DNA of 64,000 nt, taken from the NCBI RefSeq assembly GCF_018446385.1, contig NC_056002.1:9000894-9064893 (forward strand). Direction: 5' to 3'. The notes under the pieces were generated by a model. It was not told where the DNA came from, made no database searches, and worked only from the letters and a program-made list of their open reading frames with translations. Shown here piece after piece: positions 54,641 through 64,000 of this stretch (position 1 is its first letter; every line of letters starts with the position of its first letter). This DNA is from Zingiber officinale. Taxonomy: Eukaryota; Streptophyta; Magnoliopsida; Zingiberales; Zingiberaceae. A program made the position numbers and the translations under genes.

Positions 54641-55315
54641 TCGAAGATGCGATCATCCCACTCATTCTTTTTGTACGCTCTTAGCCAGCGCCTAGATATA
54701 GACATTGCACTGCATATGTTTCATAACATCATTCAGGCATCTAGTACAGTCACTTCTGGAGTGATCCATATGCCCTACTACCATATCCTGACCAAGATTT
54801 TCTCCTCCTCTAGGATAGACACTACCAGAGGGACTCTCATACCACTTACTATATATGATGAGTTAGATCAACGTAGTCTTAGATTAGCGGGTGTAGAAGT
54901 CACTGCCGAGGGGATTTTGGCCTGGAAGGGCCGACCACCGCCAGTTGTTGCTCCTGGCGCTCCAGAGACCGAGGACGTACCAGGTGAGGGTGAGGAGTGG
55001 CCCGACTTCCTGGCAGAGGAGTTTTTCACAGATCCTTCCACCTCTGTCGGACCCTCCACATCAGCCGGGCCTTCGACTTCCGCACCTCCTTCCGTCGAGG
55101 ACAGACTAGCTCGGCTCGAGATCTAGTCTATTCAAACACGACGGGCTGTGCTAGATAGGCACTGCTTCCTCCGATCTCTTCGATCCGAGATAGTTACAGG
55201 GTTCGCGTCTCTCCGAGGTGAGATACGGCGCCAGGGACAGCCTCAGCCTGCACCCGAGCAGCCTCTTGCACCACCTCCAGCTGACGACCCTCCAGTTGAT
55301 GATCCTGCCTTTTGA

Positions 55316-56767
55316 CACTATCACTTGATGTATCTTGGATAGACACCTATTTGTCTTCTCTGATTGTACTAGCATTTGCTTGACCTCTATTTTACTTATG
55401 TTTATCAGTTTTAGTTGTTTACAATCTGCACAAATAGGAATGTGCTGGGTAGAATAGTTTTTAATTTTCAAATCATTTTTCTACAGTTTTTAAAATCATC
55501 TTATGTTTTAAAAATTCTAGGAAAATATTGTTTTAAAATTCTAATTTTACTAGATTTTCAAAATATAGAATTAGCTTAGGCTCTACCCTAGAAATCTTGC
55601 TCCCCTAGAATTCAGCCAGAGCATCTCACAAACACCTAGGTTTACCTTGCTTGTGTTTGAAAAACATAGAACGACGTGAGATGCATAAGGTACAGCCTGG
55701 ACTTAAGAATGCTTATATCTGTGCATCAATATGAGTCTGGGCATTAAACACCTAGTTAACAGTAATCAAGTCAAGTCTTCCAACACTAGTCAAATCTAAT
55801 TGGAACTATTGACTTAACTTGACTAACCAAGTGAAAGCTGTTACTCTCTAGGTAATCAGCTAGTAGCTAAATGGTTAGACATATGGTCGCGAACCTACAT
55901 GCTTGATTTTTAATCTTTTGAGTTCAGTCAGGCATGAACATTAAGGCTCTAATACCTTACTTAAAGAGAAATTAATTAATTTACAATCAATCTAACTTAA
56001 CTCATGCTTGGACATTAAGAATTGAAGCTCCTCCCTTGCCCTCAAAAGCTTTAAATTAATTATTTGTCTAAAAGAAAAATTCTTTCAAATTTAGCTAAGT
56101 TTTCAAAACTCTAAACTTTCAAAAGTCATTTTTGCTGTACTTTTTAGACTAAGCTTTCAAAATTCTGATCATTGTAAAAGCTAAGTATTCTGAAAATTTA
56201 ACTAAGTATTTTTTCAAAGTCAATTTTTTTTAGTCTTTTTTGAAAGAAAAAATTGATCTTTAGACCTTGGTTTCACTTAGCTAAAGAATATTATACAAAA
56301 CCAAGTATTATCAAAATACTTTGTCCCTTATTAAAAGCCTAATGTTTCAAATTCTTGACTAAATTGCTTAAAACTAAAATTGCTTTTGCTATGCTACAAA
56401 AGAAAATTTTTCTCTAACAAAATTAATTGATAAAGTTTTAGAAAACTAACTTCGAACTCAAACTATTTCACTTAGCGAGTTGATCACCTTTAGTTTCCTT
56501 AGCCATTTTTTCTTTTGTCCTAAAATTTTTGAGAAAAGTTAAGATTTTTTCAAACGTGTTCATTCTTTTTGATAAATGGCAAAGGAGGAGAGTAGAGAAA
56601 TTCAGAATTCTTAAATAATGCTGTTATTATGGGGGAGCTTGACAAAGTTTAAGTTTTACCTTAACCATGCGTGCATTTAAAATTTATTAAGCTTGCTTAC
56701 TTAAACTTTATGCATCTATTTTACTTAGCTTTGAATTTCAGTTGCCATAATAAAAAAAGGGAGAGAT
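55316..56767 (+). other. 3' region of the chimeric element
   Basis: AT-rich, with T-rich tracts and repeated CTAAGTTTTCAAAACT-like motifs. No frame. It ends with a polypurine tract. Confidence 0.65.
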
Positions 56768-57144
56768 TATTGGTGTAGGAAGCATCCGACGATCGACCAT
56801 TGTTTTGATAATGGCAAAGAAATTCAAAGTTAAGTTGTTTTGTGATCTAATGCACTTGATTGAGTGTTTCAGGAAAGTCCTTGCTGCGGTTAGGCAGGTG
56901 GAAAACCCAAGGAGGTGGTAACCCTAGGTCATAGGGGGTGGTAACCCTATCAGGAGAGTCTTAGCTGGTCGAGAGCTTCAGGCAAAAGTCCTAGGGGGGT
57001 AACCCTAGGTGGAAAGTCCTTGTGTCGTGAACCAGGTGAAAGACTGGACCAGCCGAGAAGCGGAAGTCCAGCAGAAAGTCTGGAAGCCTTGAACGCTGAG
57101 CAAAAGTCCAGTCGATCTGGAGGATCGCACTGGCATCAGGTAAC
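56768..57144 (+). repeat. 3' LTR of the chimeric element, cut at 57144
   Basis: Starts TATTGGTGTAGGAAGC, matching TGTTGGTGCAGGAAGC at 62731. It shares ATCCGACGATCGA, GTTTTGATAATGGCAAAG, CTGCGGTTAGGCAGGTG, GGTAACCCTAGG repeats and AAGTCCAGTCG with that LTR. The next element is inserted after 57144. Confidence 0.85.
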
Positions 57145-58213
57145 TGTTGGTGCGGTTAGCACTAACGATTTAACCCAGGTTTTGATGAATGACAAATCAG
57201 GTTAAGTTAGTCTGTTGTTGTCTAACACTCTGACCGAGTGTGCAGGAGAAGTCCAGACAGGTTGACGGGCTGACCGGATGTCTGGGACGAAACCCAGCTA
57301 GGTCGACGGGTTGACCGGATAGCTGGCAAGAAGTCCAAGCAGGTCGACGGGCTGACCGGACGCTTGGCGAGAAGTCCAGACGGGTCGAAGGGCTGACCGG
57401 ACGTCTGGCAGGTAAGTGAGGTAAGTCACTGGAGGGGAGTGACTGCGAGGACGCGTTCCTGGGAAGGGAACATTAGGCGTCGATCTGGCTTAGATCCATT
57501 TCGGATATCTAAGTTGAGATCGTGACTAGATTCCGGTCTCGGAAAGACGGAATCTAAGTCATACTCTTTGCTATTACTTTGTTGAACTTTAATTATGCTA
57601 ACACTTTGTTTTGCAGGATCTATTTTGTCTCGGACTAACCTTGTTTTGCAGGAAAGTTGTTCGCTGGAAAAAGGTGGTCCGGGCGCCCGGGAGGCACCCG
57701 GGCGCCCTGGAGGCAAAAATTATCCTGACCGCGCGTCGCCACTTGGAGCTCACTGGTTGGACTTGCCACGTCTCACCAGGGCGCCTGGAAGGGATCCAGG
57801 GCGCCCCGAGCTTCATATAAAAGATGGGGCGGAGGTAGAGATCATAATCAACTCAGAACTCTTAGACTGCTTGCTCTGCTGCACTGCGCTCCAACGACGC
57901 CAACGAAGCTCCGACAACGTTCTCTTGTCCTTGTGGTTTTCTTTCTGTCGGTATAGCTTTGTTTTAATTTTCATTAGCATTCCTTGTACTATCTTTTGTA
58001 ATCATTATTTCGAATTGCTAGTGAATTGCCCAACGAAAGTGCTCACGGAGTACGGGCCTTCGAGTAGGAGTCGTCACAGGCTCTGAACGAAGTAAAAAAC
58101 ATTGTGTTCATCTGTCTAAGCTGTTTCATTTCCGCTGCGCTTAACTCTTTTATACTCGCTGTTTTTCGAATCGATATTCACCCCCCCCTCTATCGACGTA
58201 TCACGATCCAACA
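57145..58213 (+). repeat. 5' LTR of the SIRE-like element, 1069 bp
   Basis: TGTTGGTGCGGTTAGC to CACGATCCAACA. The U3 has six units of GACGGGCTGACCGGACGTCTGG-type sequence at 57245-57410 and GGGCGCCCGGGAGGCACCCG palindromes at 57683-57710. TATA region TTCATATAAAAG near 57812. Confidence 0.9.
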
Positions 58214-58215
58214 AG

Positions 58216-58228
58216 TGGTATCAGAGCA
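58216..58228 (+). promoter_or_regulatory. primer binding site
   Basis: TGGTATCAGAGCA two bases after the LTR. Confidence 0.9.
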
Positions 58229-58476
58229 GGTACCGCTCTGATTTGGTGCAACCACCAATCAGACAGGGGGTGAAAATATTTTTTTTTGTTTTTTTTTCTT
58301 TCACTTAATTCTAAATTGATATTACTATTAATTTAGGAATTTCTTTTCTTTCTTCTCGTTGCAATTAAATCTAAATTGGTGCAACACCAATTTAGATACA
58401 ACTATTATTTTTTTTCCGCACTACTAATCCAAGACCAAGTCTTGGAATATTTTTTCGTTATTTACTTGTGTGCAGC

Positions 58477-60124
58477 ATGTCTCAACTAGAAGGATTTAGC
58501 ACAGTACGACCTCCCTTATTCAACGGGGATGACTTCTCGTACTGGAAGAAAAGAATGGAGGTGTACCTAAAGACAGACTACGATCAATGGTTCAGCGTTA
58601 TAAAGGCGTACCGAACTCCAGTCGACAACTCCGGAAATCCACTAGACCCGGAACAGTGGACTCCGGACATGAGGAAAAAGGCATCAACAGAAAACAAGGC
58701 AATCAACACGCTACATTGCGGCCTAACATGAGAAGAGCTGAATCGCGTCGGACCACATCAGAATGCTAAAGAATTGTGGGACAAACTGATTGAGTTGCAC
58801 GAAGGAACAAGCGACGCGAAGGTAACAAAAAGAGACCTACTTTTAAATAAAATATTTAATATAAAAATGCAGGAAGGGGAAACGGCAAGTCAACTGCATG
58901 CAAGAATCAAGGACGTCCTCAACGGACTCCACGCAATAGGCCATCAGATGGAAAACAGAGATTTAATAAGGTACGCACTAAATGCTTTTCCTCATAATAG
59001 CTTGTGGGCATCAATCGTAGATGCCTACAAAATTTCGAAAAATTTATCTAAGTTAAAATTAGACGAGCTTTTTTGTGAGTTAGAATTATATGAACAAACT
59101 AATGCTGGAGCCGAGAAAGGTATTGCTTTATTTGCAAGCTCATCCAAAGAAAAGAAGAACAAGCCTGAATCTGAAGAAGATTCTGATCAAGATACCGAAG
59201 ACGAAGAACACCTGGTGAACCTGGTAAGAAAAATGTTCATTAGGAGAAAAAGAAGCTTCAGCAAGAAGGACCTTCAAAAGATCAGTTCTTCCTCGGAACA
59301 AAAGAATGTGACGTGCTTCGGATGCAACAAAAAGGGGCACTACAAGAACGAATGGCCAAGACTGAAGTTCGACAAACCGAAGCCAACCAAAAAGAAGGCC
59401 CTCAAAGCAACGTGGGACGACTCCTCGGACGAATCGGAGCCATCTCGCGCTGATGGCCCGCGAAGCTGAAACGGAAGACGAGTCGGAAGATGAAGACGGG
59501 TCTGAACCCGAATCAAGCCACGAGTCCGTACTCGTTTCCGAAGGCCTGGATGAGGTATATTTTAATTTAAACAAAAAATTCTTTAAAATTATTTCGTGCT
59601 TGAATTGTAAGTTAATTAAAATAGAAAATGAAAACAAATCACTCCTTGAGGAAAATCAAGACCTCAAGGAACAAATAAAAAATTTAAATCCAACTCAAGA
59701 TCTAATACTTGAAGAGAACTCATCATTAAAATCAGAAATTAATAACTTAAAAGAAATACTAGAAAAATTCACTACAAGATCAAAAAATCTAGACTTAATC
59801 CTGAACAATCAAAAGGCATGTTATAATAAAACCGGACTTGGATACAAGTCGAACTCAAATAAAACCTTTAAGTCATTAATAACCCAATACAAATCAACTA
59901 ATCAAGCTTGGGTTTCGAAAGCGTGTTTGACCACGCAAGTAGGAATTAATCAATATTACATACTTAAAGAAAAAATGTATTATATAAACTCGAATAAACT
60001 AAATCAAAAACCAAAACACAAATCAAAGAAATCAAAATTTAAAAATATTAAAACTCAACAAAATATAAATTATCACCAAGTTAATTATAACTATAAAAGG
60101 AATCGACACAAACCTAAAATTTAA
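58477..60124 (+). pseudogene. Gag of the SIRE-like element (one stop, one frameshift)
   Basis: ATG 58477 opens SQLEGFSTVRPPLFNGDD and WKKRMEVYLKTD (DUF4219-like). TGA at 58729-58731 interrupts it; the UBN2 region then continues (ELWDKLIELHEGTSDAK, RYALNAFPHNSLW). The zinc knuckle CFGCNKKGHYKNEW lacks its last Cys (Trp instead). A frameshift near 59440 leads to the acidic and coiled-coil tail (ENKSLLEENQDLKEQIKNL), which ends at TAA 60122-60124 with a Lys/Asn-rich end. It is close to the Gag of the gag-only element (same boxes, same spacing), so the two may have shared particles before decay. Confidence 0.9.
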
Positions 60125-60919
60125 ATTAAAGGCCAATAATTCAGGGGGAGGATCCTGAATAGCTGGCACCTCCAAAACTAACTTACCCGACAGGGTAACC
60201 TAAACAAACTAACCCGGCAGGGTAATTAGGATTAGTTAAAAAGAGATCAAGTTTAACTTGAATCATGGTACTGGTGAAGTTTTTGGATGATAGTACGTTA
60301 GGGAAGCTTGGGCATCGCATGTCTAGAAAGATATGGTTTCGATCTGGTGCATTTGGCCAAGTAGAACTGACCGAAGCTACCCTTAAATGAATCCTAACTA
60401 GTTAGACCAAGATTTAGTACTAAGCTCCGTGGATAGGACTATTCGGAAAACCTCGAAAGGTTGGTTACTTCTAATGACGTCCATGTGACTCACCAAGCTT
60501 AGAAGTTTATCCGAAGAATGCCTGTTTGTAGAGACCAAAGCTAAACCTAAATCTAACACAAGTTAAACCAAAACTTCATAATTAAAAATCCAATTCATCT
60601 CACAAAATTATAGGATTCCCTGATTGAAAACTTAGATCGGGTGAGATGACTAAGGATCAAAATCAAATTCAAATCAAATTAATTAAAATTAAAACTCAAA
60701 TTAAATTAAACTTTAAATTAATCAAATTAAATTTCGAATTGAATTAGTTAAATTTTGAACTAATCAAATTTCGAATTAAATAACTAAAATGAATTACGAT
60801 CAATTTATTTTTAATTTTAAAACCAAATTAACCTCAAAAACTATTTTAAAAATTATCTTAAAACCAAATTAACCTGAAAAACTATTTTTAAGACTAACCT
60901 TAAATCCTACTCATTGTAG
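60125..60919 (+). other. spacer between gag and pol, possible intron
   Basis: The first 540 bases match 48800-49330. The last part is AT-rich and ends CTACTCATTGTAG, a plausible 3' splice site, directly before the pol frame. No frame is open through it. See findings. Confidence 0.6.
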
Positions 60920-62730
60920 GAAACCAAGTGGATTTTGGACAGTGGTTGCTCCAAACACATGACTGGAGATCACACCAAGTTCACTCAACTCTCCTACAAA
61001 AGCTTAGGAACAGTTGCCTTTGGAAACAACGACAAACTCAAGGTGATCGGAATTGGTAATATTGAACTAAAAATAGATTTCATAATTACAAATGTTCTAC
61101 TTGTCGAGAATTTTAAATACAATCTCCTGAGTATAAGTCAATTGTGTGATACTAGGTATAAGGTTAAATTTCTATCCACAGAGTGTTTAATCAAACATCT
61201 AGATAATCCTACTATAAGCCTAAAAGGTTTTAGAAAAGACAACATCTATGCTATCAACTTAACCACCTCTTCAATTAAGTGTTATTTAACACAAAAAGAA
61301 GAGACTTGGTTATGGCATAGGAGAATGTCTCACACCAACTTTAGAAATATAAGCAAATTAAATGGATGAGTGAGAGGCTTACCGAAATTACCTAACCTAG
61401 ATTCAACCATATGTAATGCTTGTCAACAAGGTAAACAAACAAAATCCACTCACAAACCAACCAATCAACCACAAACCAACTCGATATTAGAACTTCTATA
61501 TTTAGACCTTTTTGACTCCCAAGGAGTCAAATCCATAAATGGAAACTTATACTGTTTAGTAATAATAGATGACTATTCTAGGTTTACTTGGGTTAAATTT
61601 TTAAAACATAAAGACGAAACTTTTGAAATCTTTGCAAACTTTTGCAAACAAATTGAAAACGAAAAAGATATTAAAATTAAAAGAATTAGAAGTGACAACG
61701 GAGGAGAATTTAAAAATCATAATTTCAACAAGTTCTGTCTTGAGAATGACTATCATCACGAATTTTCGTGTCCTAAAACCCCCCAACAAAATGGAATTGT
61801 AGAAAGAAAAAATAGAACTTTACTAGAAGCCTCTAGAACTATGTTAAATGAATATAACCTACCTAAATATTTTTGGGCAGAAGCTGTAAGTACAGCCTGC
61901 TATGTACAAAATAGAACAACATTAAATAAAAGACATAATAAAACTTTCTTTAAAATATTTTATAACAAACAACCCAACATAAAATATTTTAAAGTATTTG
62001 GGTGTCCAGCCTACATCTTAAATACTAGAGAACACTTAGAAAAATTTACATCTAAAGTAGAAAATGGAATTTTTGTAGGATATTCTCTAAACAGTAGGGG
62101 TTACAGAATATATAATAAAATTATGCTAAAAATCGAGGAAACCACAAATGTAAAATTTGAAGAAACCCAAGAACAAACTCAACTTCAAGCTATTGAAAAT
62201 AATAATTCTGAAGAAACCAATCAATCCCTAGATCATGAAGAAGATGAACACACTCAAGCAAATCAACCTCCTAGAACTATAAGAATCAACCCTAATCATC
62301 CAACTGATCAAATAATTGGTGACCCAGACCTAAGGGTTCAGACCAGATCATCCTTTAGGAACCTAAGTCAAATCTCCCTGATTTCAAAAATTGAACCCAA
62401 AACTGTAGCTGAATCCCTACTTGATCCAGATTGGATCATCGCTATGCAAGAGGAACTAGCTCAATTTGAGCGTAATGAAGTTTGGGATCTAGTACCACCA
62501 CCTAAAGATAAGAAAATAATAGAAACAAAATGGGCATTTAGAAACAAATTAAGTGAATCTGGGGAAATTACTAGGAATAAAGCTAGGCTAGTTGCCAAAG
62601 GGTTTAGTCAAGTTGAAGGACTTGACTACGATGAAACCTATGCCCCAGTAGCCAGATTAGAATCCATTAGAATGTTACTAAGTTATGTAGTCCATAAGGG
62701 ATTCAAATTATATCAAATGGATGTTAAGTC
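60920..62730 (+). pseudogene. SIRE-like pol: protease, integrase, start of RT
   Basis: The protease motif WILDSGCSKHMTGD opens the frame. The GAG-pre-integrase box ends WLWHRRMSH; a TGA at 61367-61369 interrupts it. Integrase follows with CNACQQGKQ, the catalytic Asp motifs ([19 protein letters not shown]) and the Glu motif [13 protein letters not shown] linker, then RT begins ([46 protein letters not shown]) and is cut at 62730 just before the first RT catalytic loop would end. All integrase catalytic residues are intact. Confidence 0.92.
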
Positions 62731-62864
62731 TGTTGGTGCAGGAAGCATCCGACGATCGAACCTAAGTTTTGATAATGGCAAAGGGATTCAAAGTTAAGAT
62801 TCTCTGTTATCTAACATGTTGAATAAGTGTTTCAGGAAAGTCCTAACTGCGGTTAGGCAGGTGA

Positions 62865-63140
62865 AAATCCTAGGGGGTGGTAACCCTAGGTGGAGGAAAG
62901 TCCTAACTGCGGTTAGGTAAGGGAAAATCCTAAGGGGGGGTAACCTTAGGTCCTAGGGGGTGGTAACCCTAGGTGAAGGAAAATCCTAAGGGGGGGTAAC
63001 CTTAGGTCCTAGGGGGCGATAACCCTAGGTGGAGGAAAACCCTAAGGGGCGGCAACCTTAGGTCCTAGGGGGCGGTAACCCTAGGTGGAGAAAAACCCTA
63101 GGGGGCGGTAACCCTAGGTCCTAGGGGGTGGTAACCCTAG
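62865..63140 (+). repeat. CCTAGGGGGYGGTAACCCTAGG tandem repeats
   Basis: About eight units of 25-35 bases. CCTAGGG and CCCTAGG make each unit self-complementary. A shorter set is at 56900-57015. Confidence 0.85.
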
Positions 63141-63427
63141 GCGGAAAGTCCAGTCGGTCTGGAGGGCCAGACTGGCAACAGGTAAATCTCCTGAGTGGAG
63201 TAGGTGAGGACGCGTTCCCCGCAGAGGGAACAGTAGGCGTCGGGTCGACCTAGGGTTTCCGGTTGGAAACCCGAAGTCAGACTCGGACAGTTCGGAGACT
63301 GTCGAACTTTCATTCATATTTATGATATTATATGTGCTAACTTTGTCTTGCAGGATATGTGTGTATTTTGTGGACTAACACATTGTGTAGGGACAAAAGA
63401 GTAACATTAGCCTAGGATGAACAGTGT

Positions 63428-63630
63428 CCGAGGCGCCTCCATGGAGCTTGGAGGCGCCTCGGGTACAAAGGAAGAGCTGGCTGCGAAACAGTGTTCAAGG
63501 CGCCTTGAGTGGTGATGGAGGCGCCTTGGACCTGTTGAAGGCGCCTTGAGTGGTGATGGAGGCGCCTTGGATACACGATGGAATCGGAGCGGTGGAGGCG
63601 CCTTGGATGGCTTTCAAGGCGCCTTGGATG
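63428..63630 (+). repeat. AAGGCGCCTT palindrome array in U3
   Basis: Eight GGCGCC centres, most as (A/G)AGGCGCCT(T/C), spaced 15-35 bases, ending about 10 bases before the TATA box. Confidence 0.88.
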
Positions 63631-64000
63631 CCCTTTATAAGGGACTTCGAGCAGCTTCTTTAATAACAACTCAAGCGATTCTGCTACAAGCTGCTCACGA
63701 GACGATTCCGAAGTGCTGCTACGAGACACCGACGACCCGGAGCTCCGAATTTTCAGATTACGATATTGTCGTCGGTATAATTAATTGTTGTCATTTATTG
63801 TACTTCAAATTGTAATTATTATCGAGTTTATAGTTGTTGCCCACCGGAAGCGATCAAGGATCGCGGGCCTTTGAGTAGGAGTCGATCAAGGTTCCGAACG
63901 AAGTAAATCCTCCTGTCTCTGTGTGCTTGCTTTCTTATTTTCCGCTGCGTTTTAATTACTCGAGTGTTTTCCGAAAAACAAAATAGCCGCGAGCGCTATT

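Larger units (their letters stand above)
50909..55315 (+). pseudogene. putative plant transposon protein (Transposase_32-like) ORF, split by a solo LTR
   Basis: A short first exon MPPR (50909-50919) seems spliced by GTACATC...AAAAATAG to KRRIVDPTSARVLSTD at 50993. The ORF then runs to 51559 (IDFSRFTFESIKPRYI, FTPSLLRTSLEL, ITLDDIYMHFLGEERPFGL, YVMYRILTACILPIT) and continues after the inserted LTR at 54646 (FFLYALSQRLDIDIALHM, MPYYHILTKI). The end is a Pro/Ser-rich tail (repeated GPSTSAGPST) and, after a stop at 55124-55126, reads on to 55315. The layout fits the protein class annotated in plants as putative plant transposon protein, found in non-autonomous retroelements; function is unknown. 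The insert and one nonsense codon break it. Family naming is from memory of its motifs and not certain. Confidence 0.65.
48071..57144 (+). mobile_element. chimeric non-autonomous SIRE-like retroelement with plant-transposon ORF
   Basis: In order: the coiled-coil tail of a SIRE-like Gag, a conserved spacer, an AT minisatellite, a GGCGCC palindrome array, an ORF of the plant-transposon type, an AT-rich 3' region, a polypurine tract (AAAAAAGGGAGAGAT at 56753-56767) and the start of a 3' LTR at 56768. No protease, integrase or RT is seen. The left end is lost at the junction with copia #3, and a 3.1-kb solo LTR interrupts the ORF. Confidence 0.75.
57145..62730 (+). mobile_element. SIRE-like Ty1/copia element, 5' part
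   Basis: LTR, primer site, Gag, protease, integrase and the start of RT on the plus strand. RT is interrupted at 62731 by another LTR, so the remaining pol and 3' LTR lie beyond the window or are lost. Confidence 0.93.
62731..64000 (+). repeat. LTR of another SIRE-like element, right end outside the window
   Basis: Starts TGTTGGTGCAGGAAGC inside the RT of the previous element. It contains GGTCCTAGGGGGTGGTAACC repeats (62865-63140), an AAGGCGCCTT palindrome array (63428-63630), TATA region CCTTTATAAGG near 63632, and a U5 with TTTGAGTAGGAGTCG like that at 58058. More than 1270 bp are visible. Confidence 0.88.

Noticed and set aside
57426-58086. Frames of 60-160 residues in the LTR at 57.1-58.2 kb
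   Set aside because: They fall within the LTR, on both strands, over Gly/Pro/Ala-rich palindromes.
63114-63815. Arg/Leu-rich minus-strand and Gly/Ala-rich plus-strand frames
   Set aside because: By-products of the AAGGCGCCTT array and LTR repeats.

Overview
This is plant nuclear DNA, most likely monocot. The evidence is the plant LTR-retrotransposon families (Ty1/copia with Met-tRNA primer sites, Tat-type Ty3/gypsy), a CACTA element, Tourist-type MITEs, a TRIM, plant-only small genes (DUF3339, a CLE-like peptide) and a GC-rich papain-type protease gene in an AT-rich background. The protease resembles the ginger/SAG39 group, so Zingiberales is possible but not proven. No bacterial, organellar or viral replicon features were seen.

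Layout. 1-3.9 kb: minus-strand copia element with a broken pol. 4.0-13.1 kb: a small gene island with two copies of a CLE-like secreted-peptide gene (4.07-4.41 and 12.80-13.07 kb), an intact 70-residue DUF3339 membrane protein gene (8.88-9.09 kb) and a decayed PHF5A/SF3b splicing-factor copy (12.19-12.44 kb). Between them lie a Tourist MITE, a 2-kb tandem array of palindromic units and a gypsy solo LTR. 15.0-19.6 kb: a multi-exon thylakoid-cyclophilin (CYP20-2-like) pseudogene with introns retained. 19.8-23.1 kb: a foldback element and a 5'-truncated gypsy element between direct repeats. 23.2-24.4 kb: a complete two-exon papain-like cysteine protease gene, the best-supported full gene here. 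25-32 kb: a decayed copia element inserted in a degenerate gypsy LTR and itself interrupted by a gypsy solo LTR. 32.3-33.9 kb: a TRIM with three LTRs. 34.7-42.1 kb: nested insertions (solo LTR inside CACTA inside Tourist MITE, which also holds a hAT-like MITE and a purine-strand repeat). 42.5-46.5 kb: a young LTR element coding only for Gag. 47.5-57.1 kb: a chimeric retroelement with a Gag tail, a 1-kb AT minisatellite, a GGCGCC array and a plant-transposon ORF, interrupted by a 3.1-kb solo LTR. 57.1-62.7 kb: a SIRE-like copia element cut in its RT by another LTR that runs off the window end.

The host genes do not form an operon or pathway. Functional content is one protease, one DUF3339 protein and possibly one CLE-like peptide; the rest is transposable-element sequence of several insertion ages. 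The most unusual points are the palindrome arrays in the U3 of several LTR families, the gag-only element, the retroelement with a transposon-type ORF and a candidate intron, the gag-to-pol spacer that may be an intron, and the tandem palindromic array at 5.6-7.6 kb.
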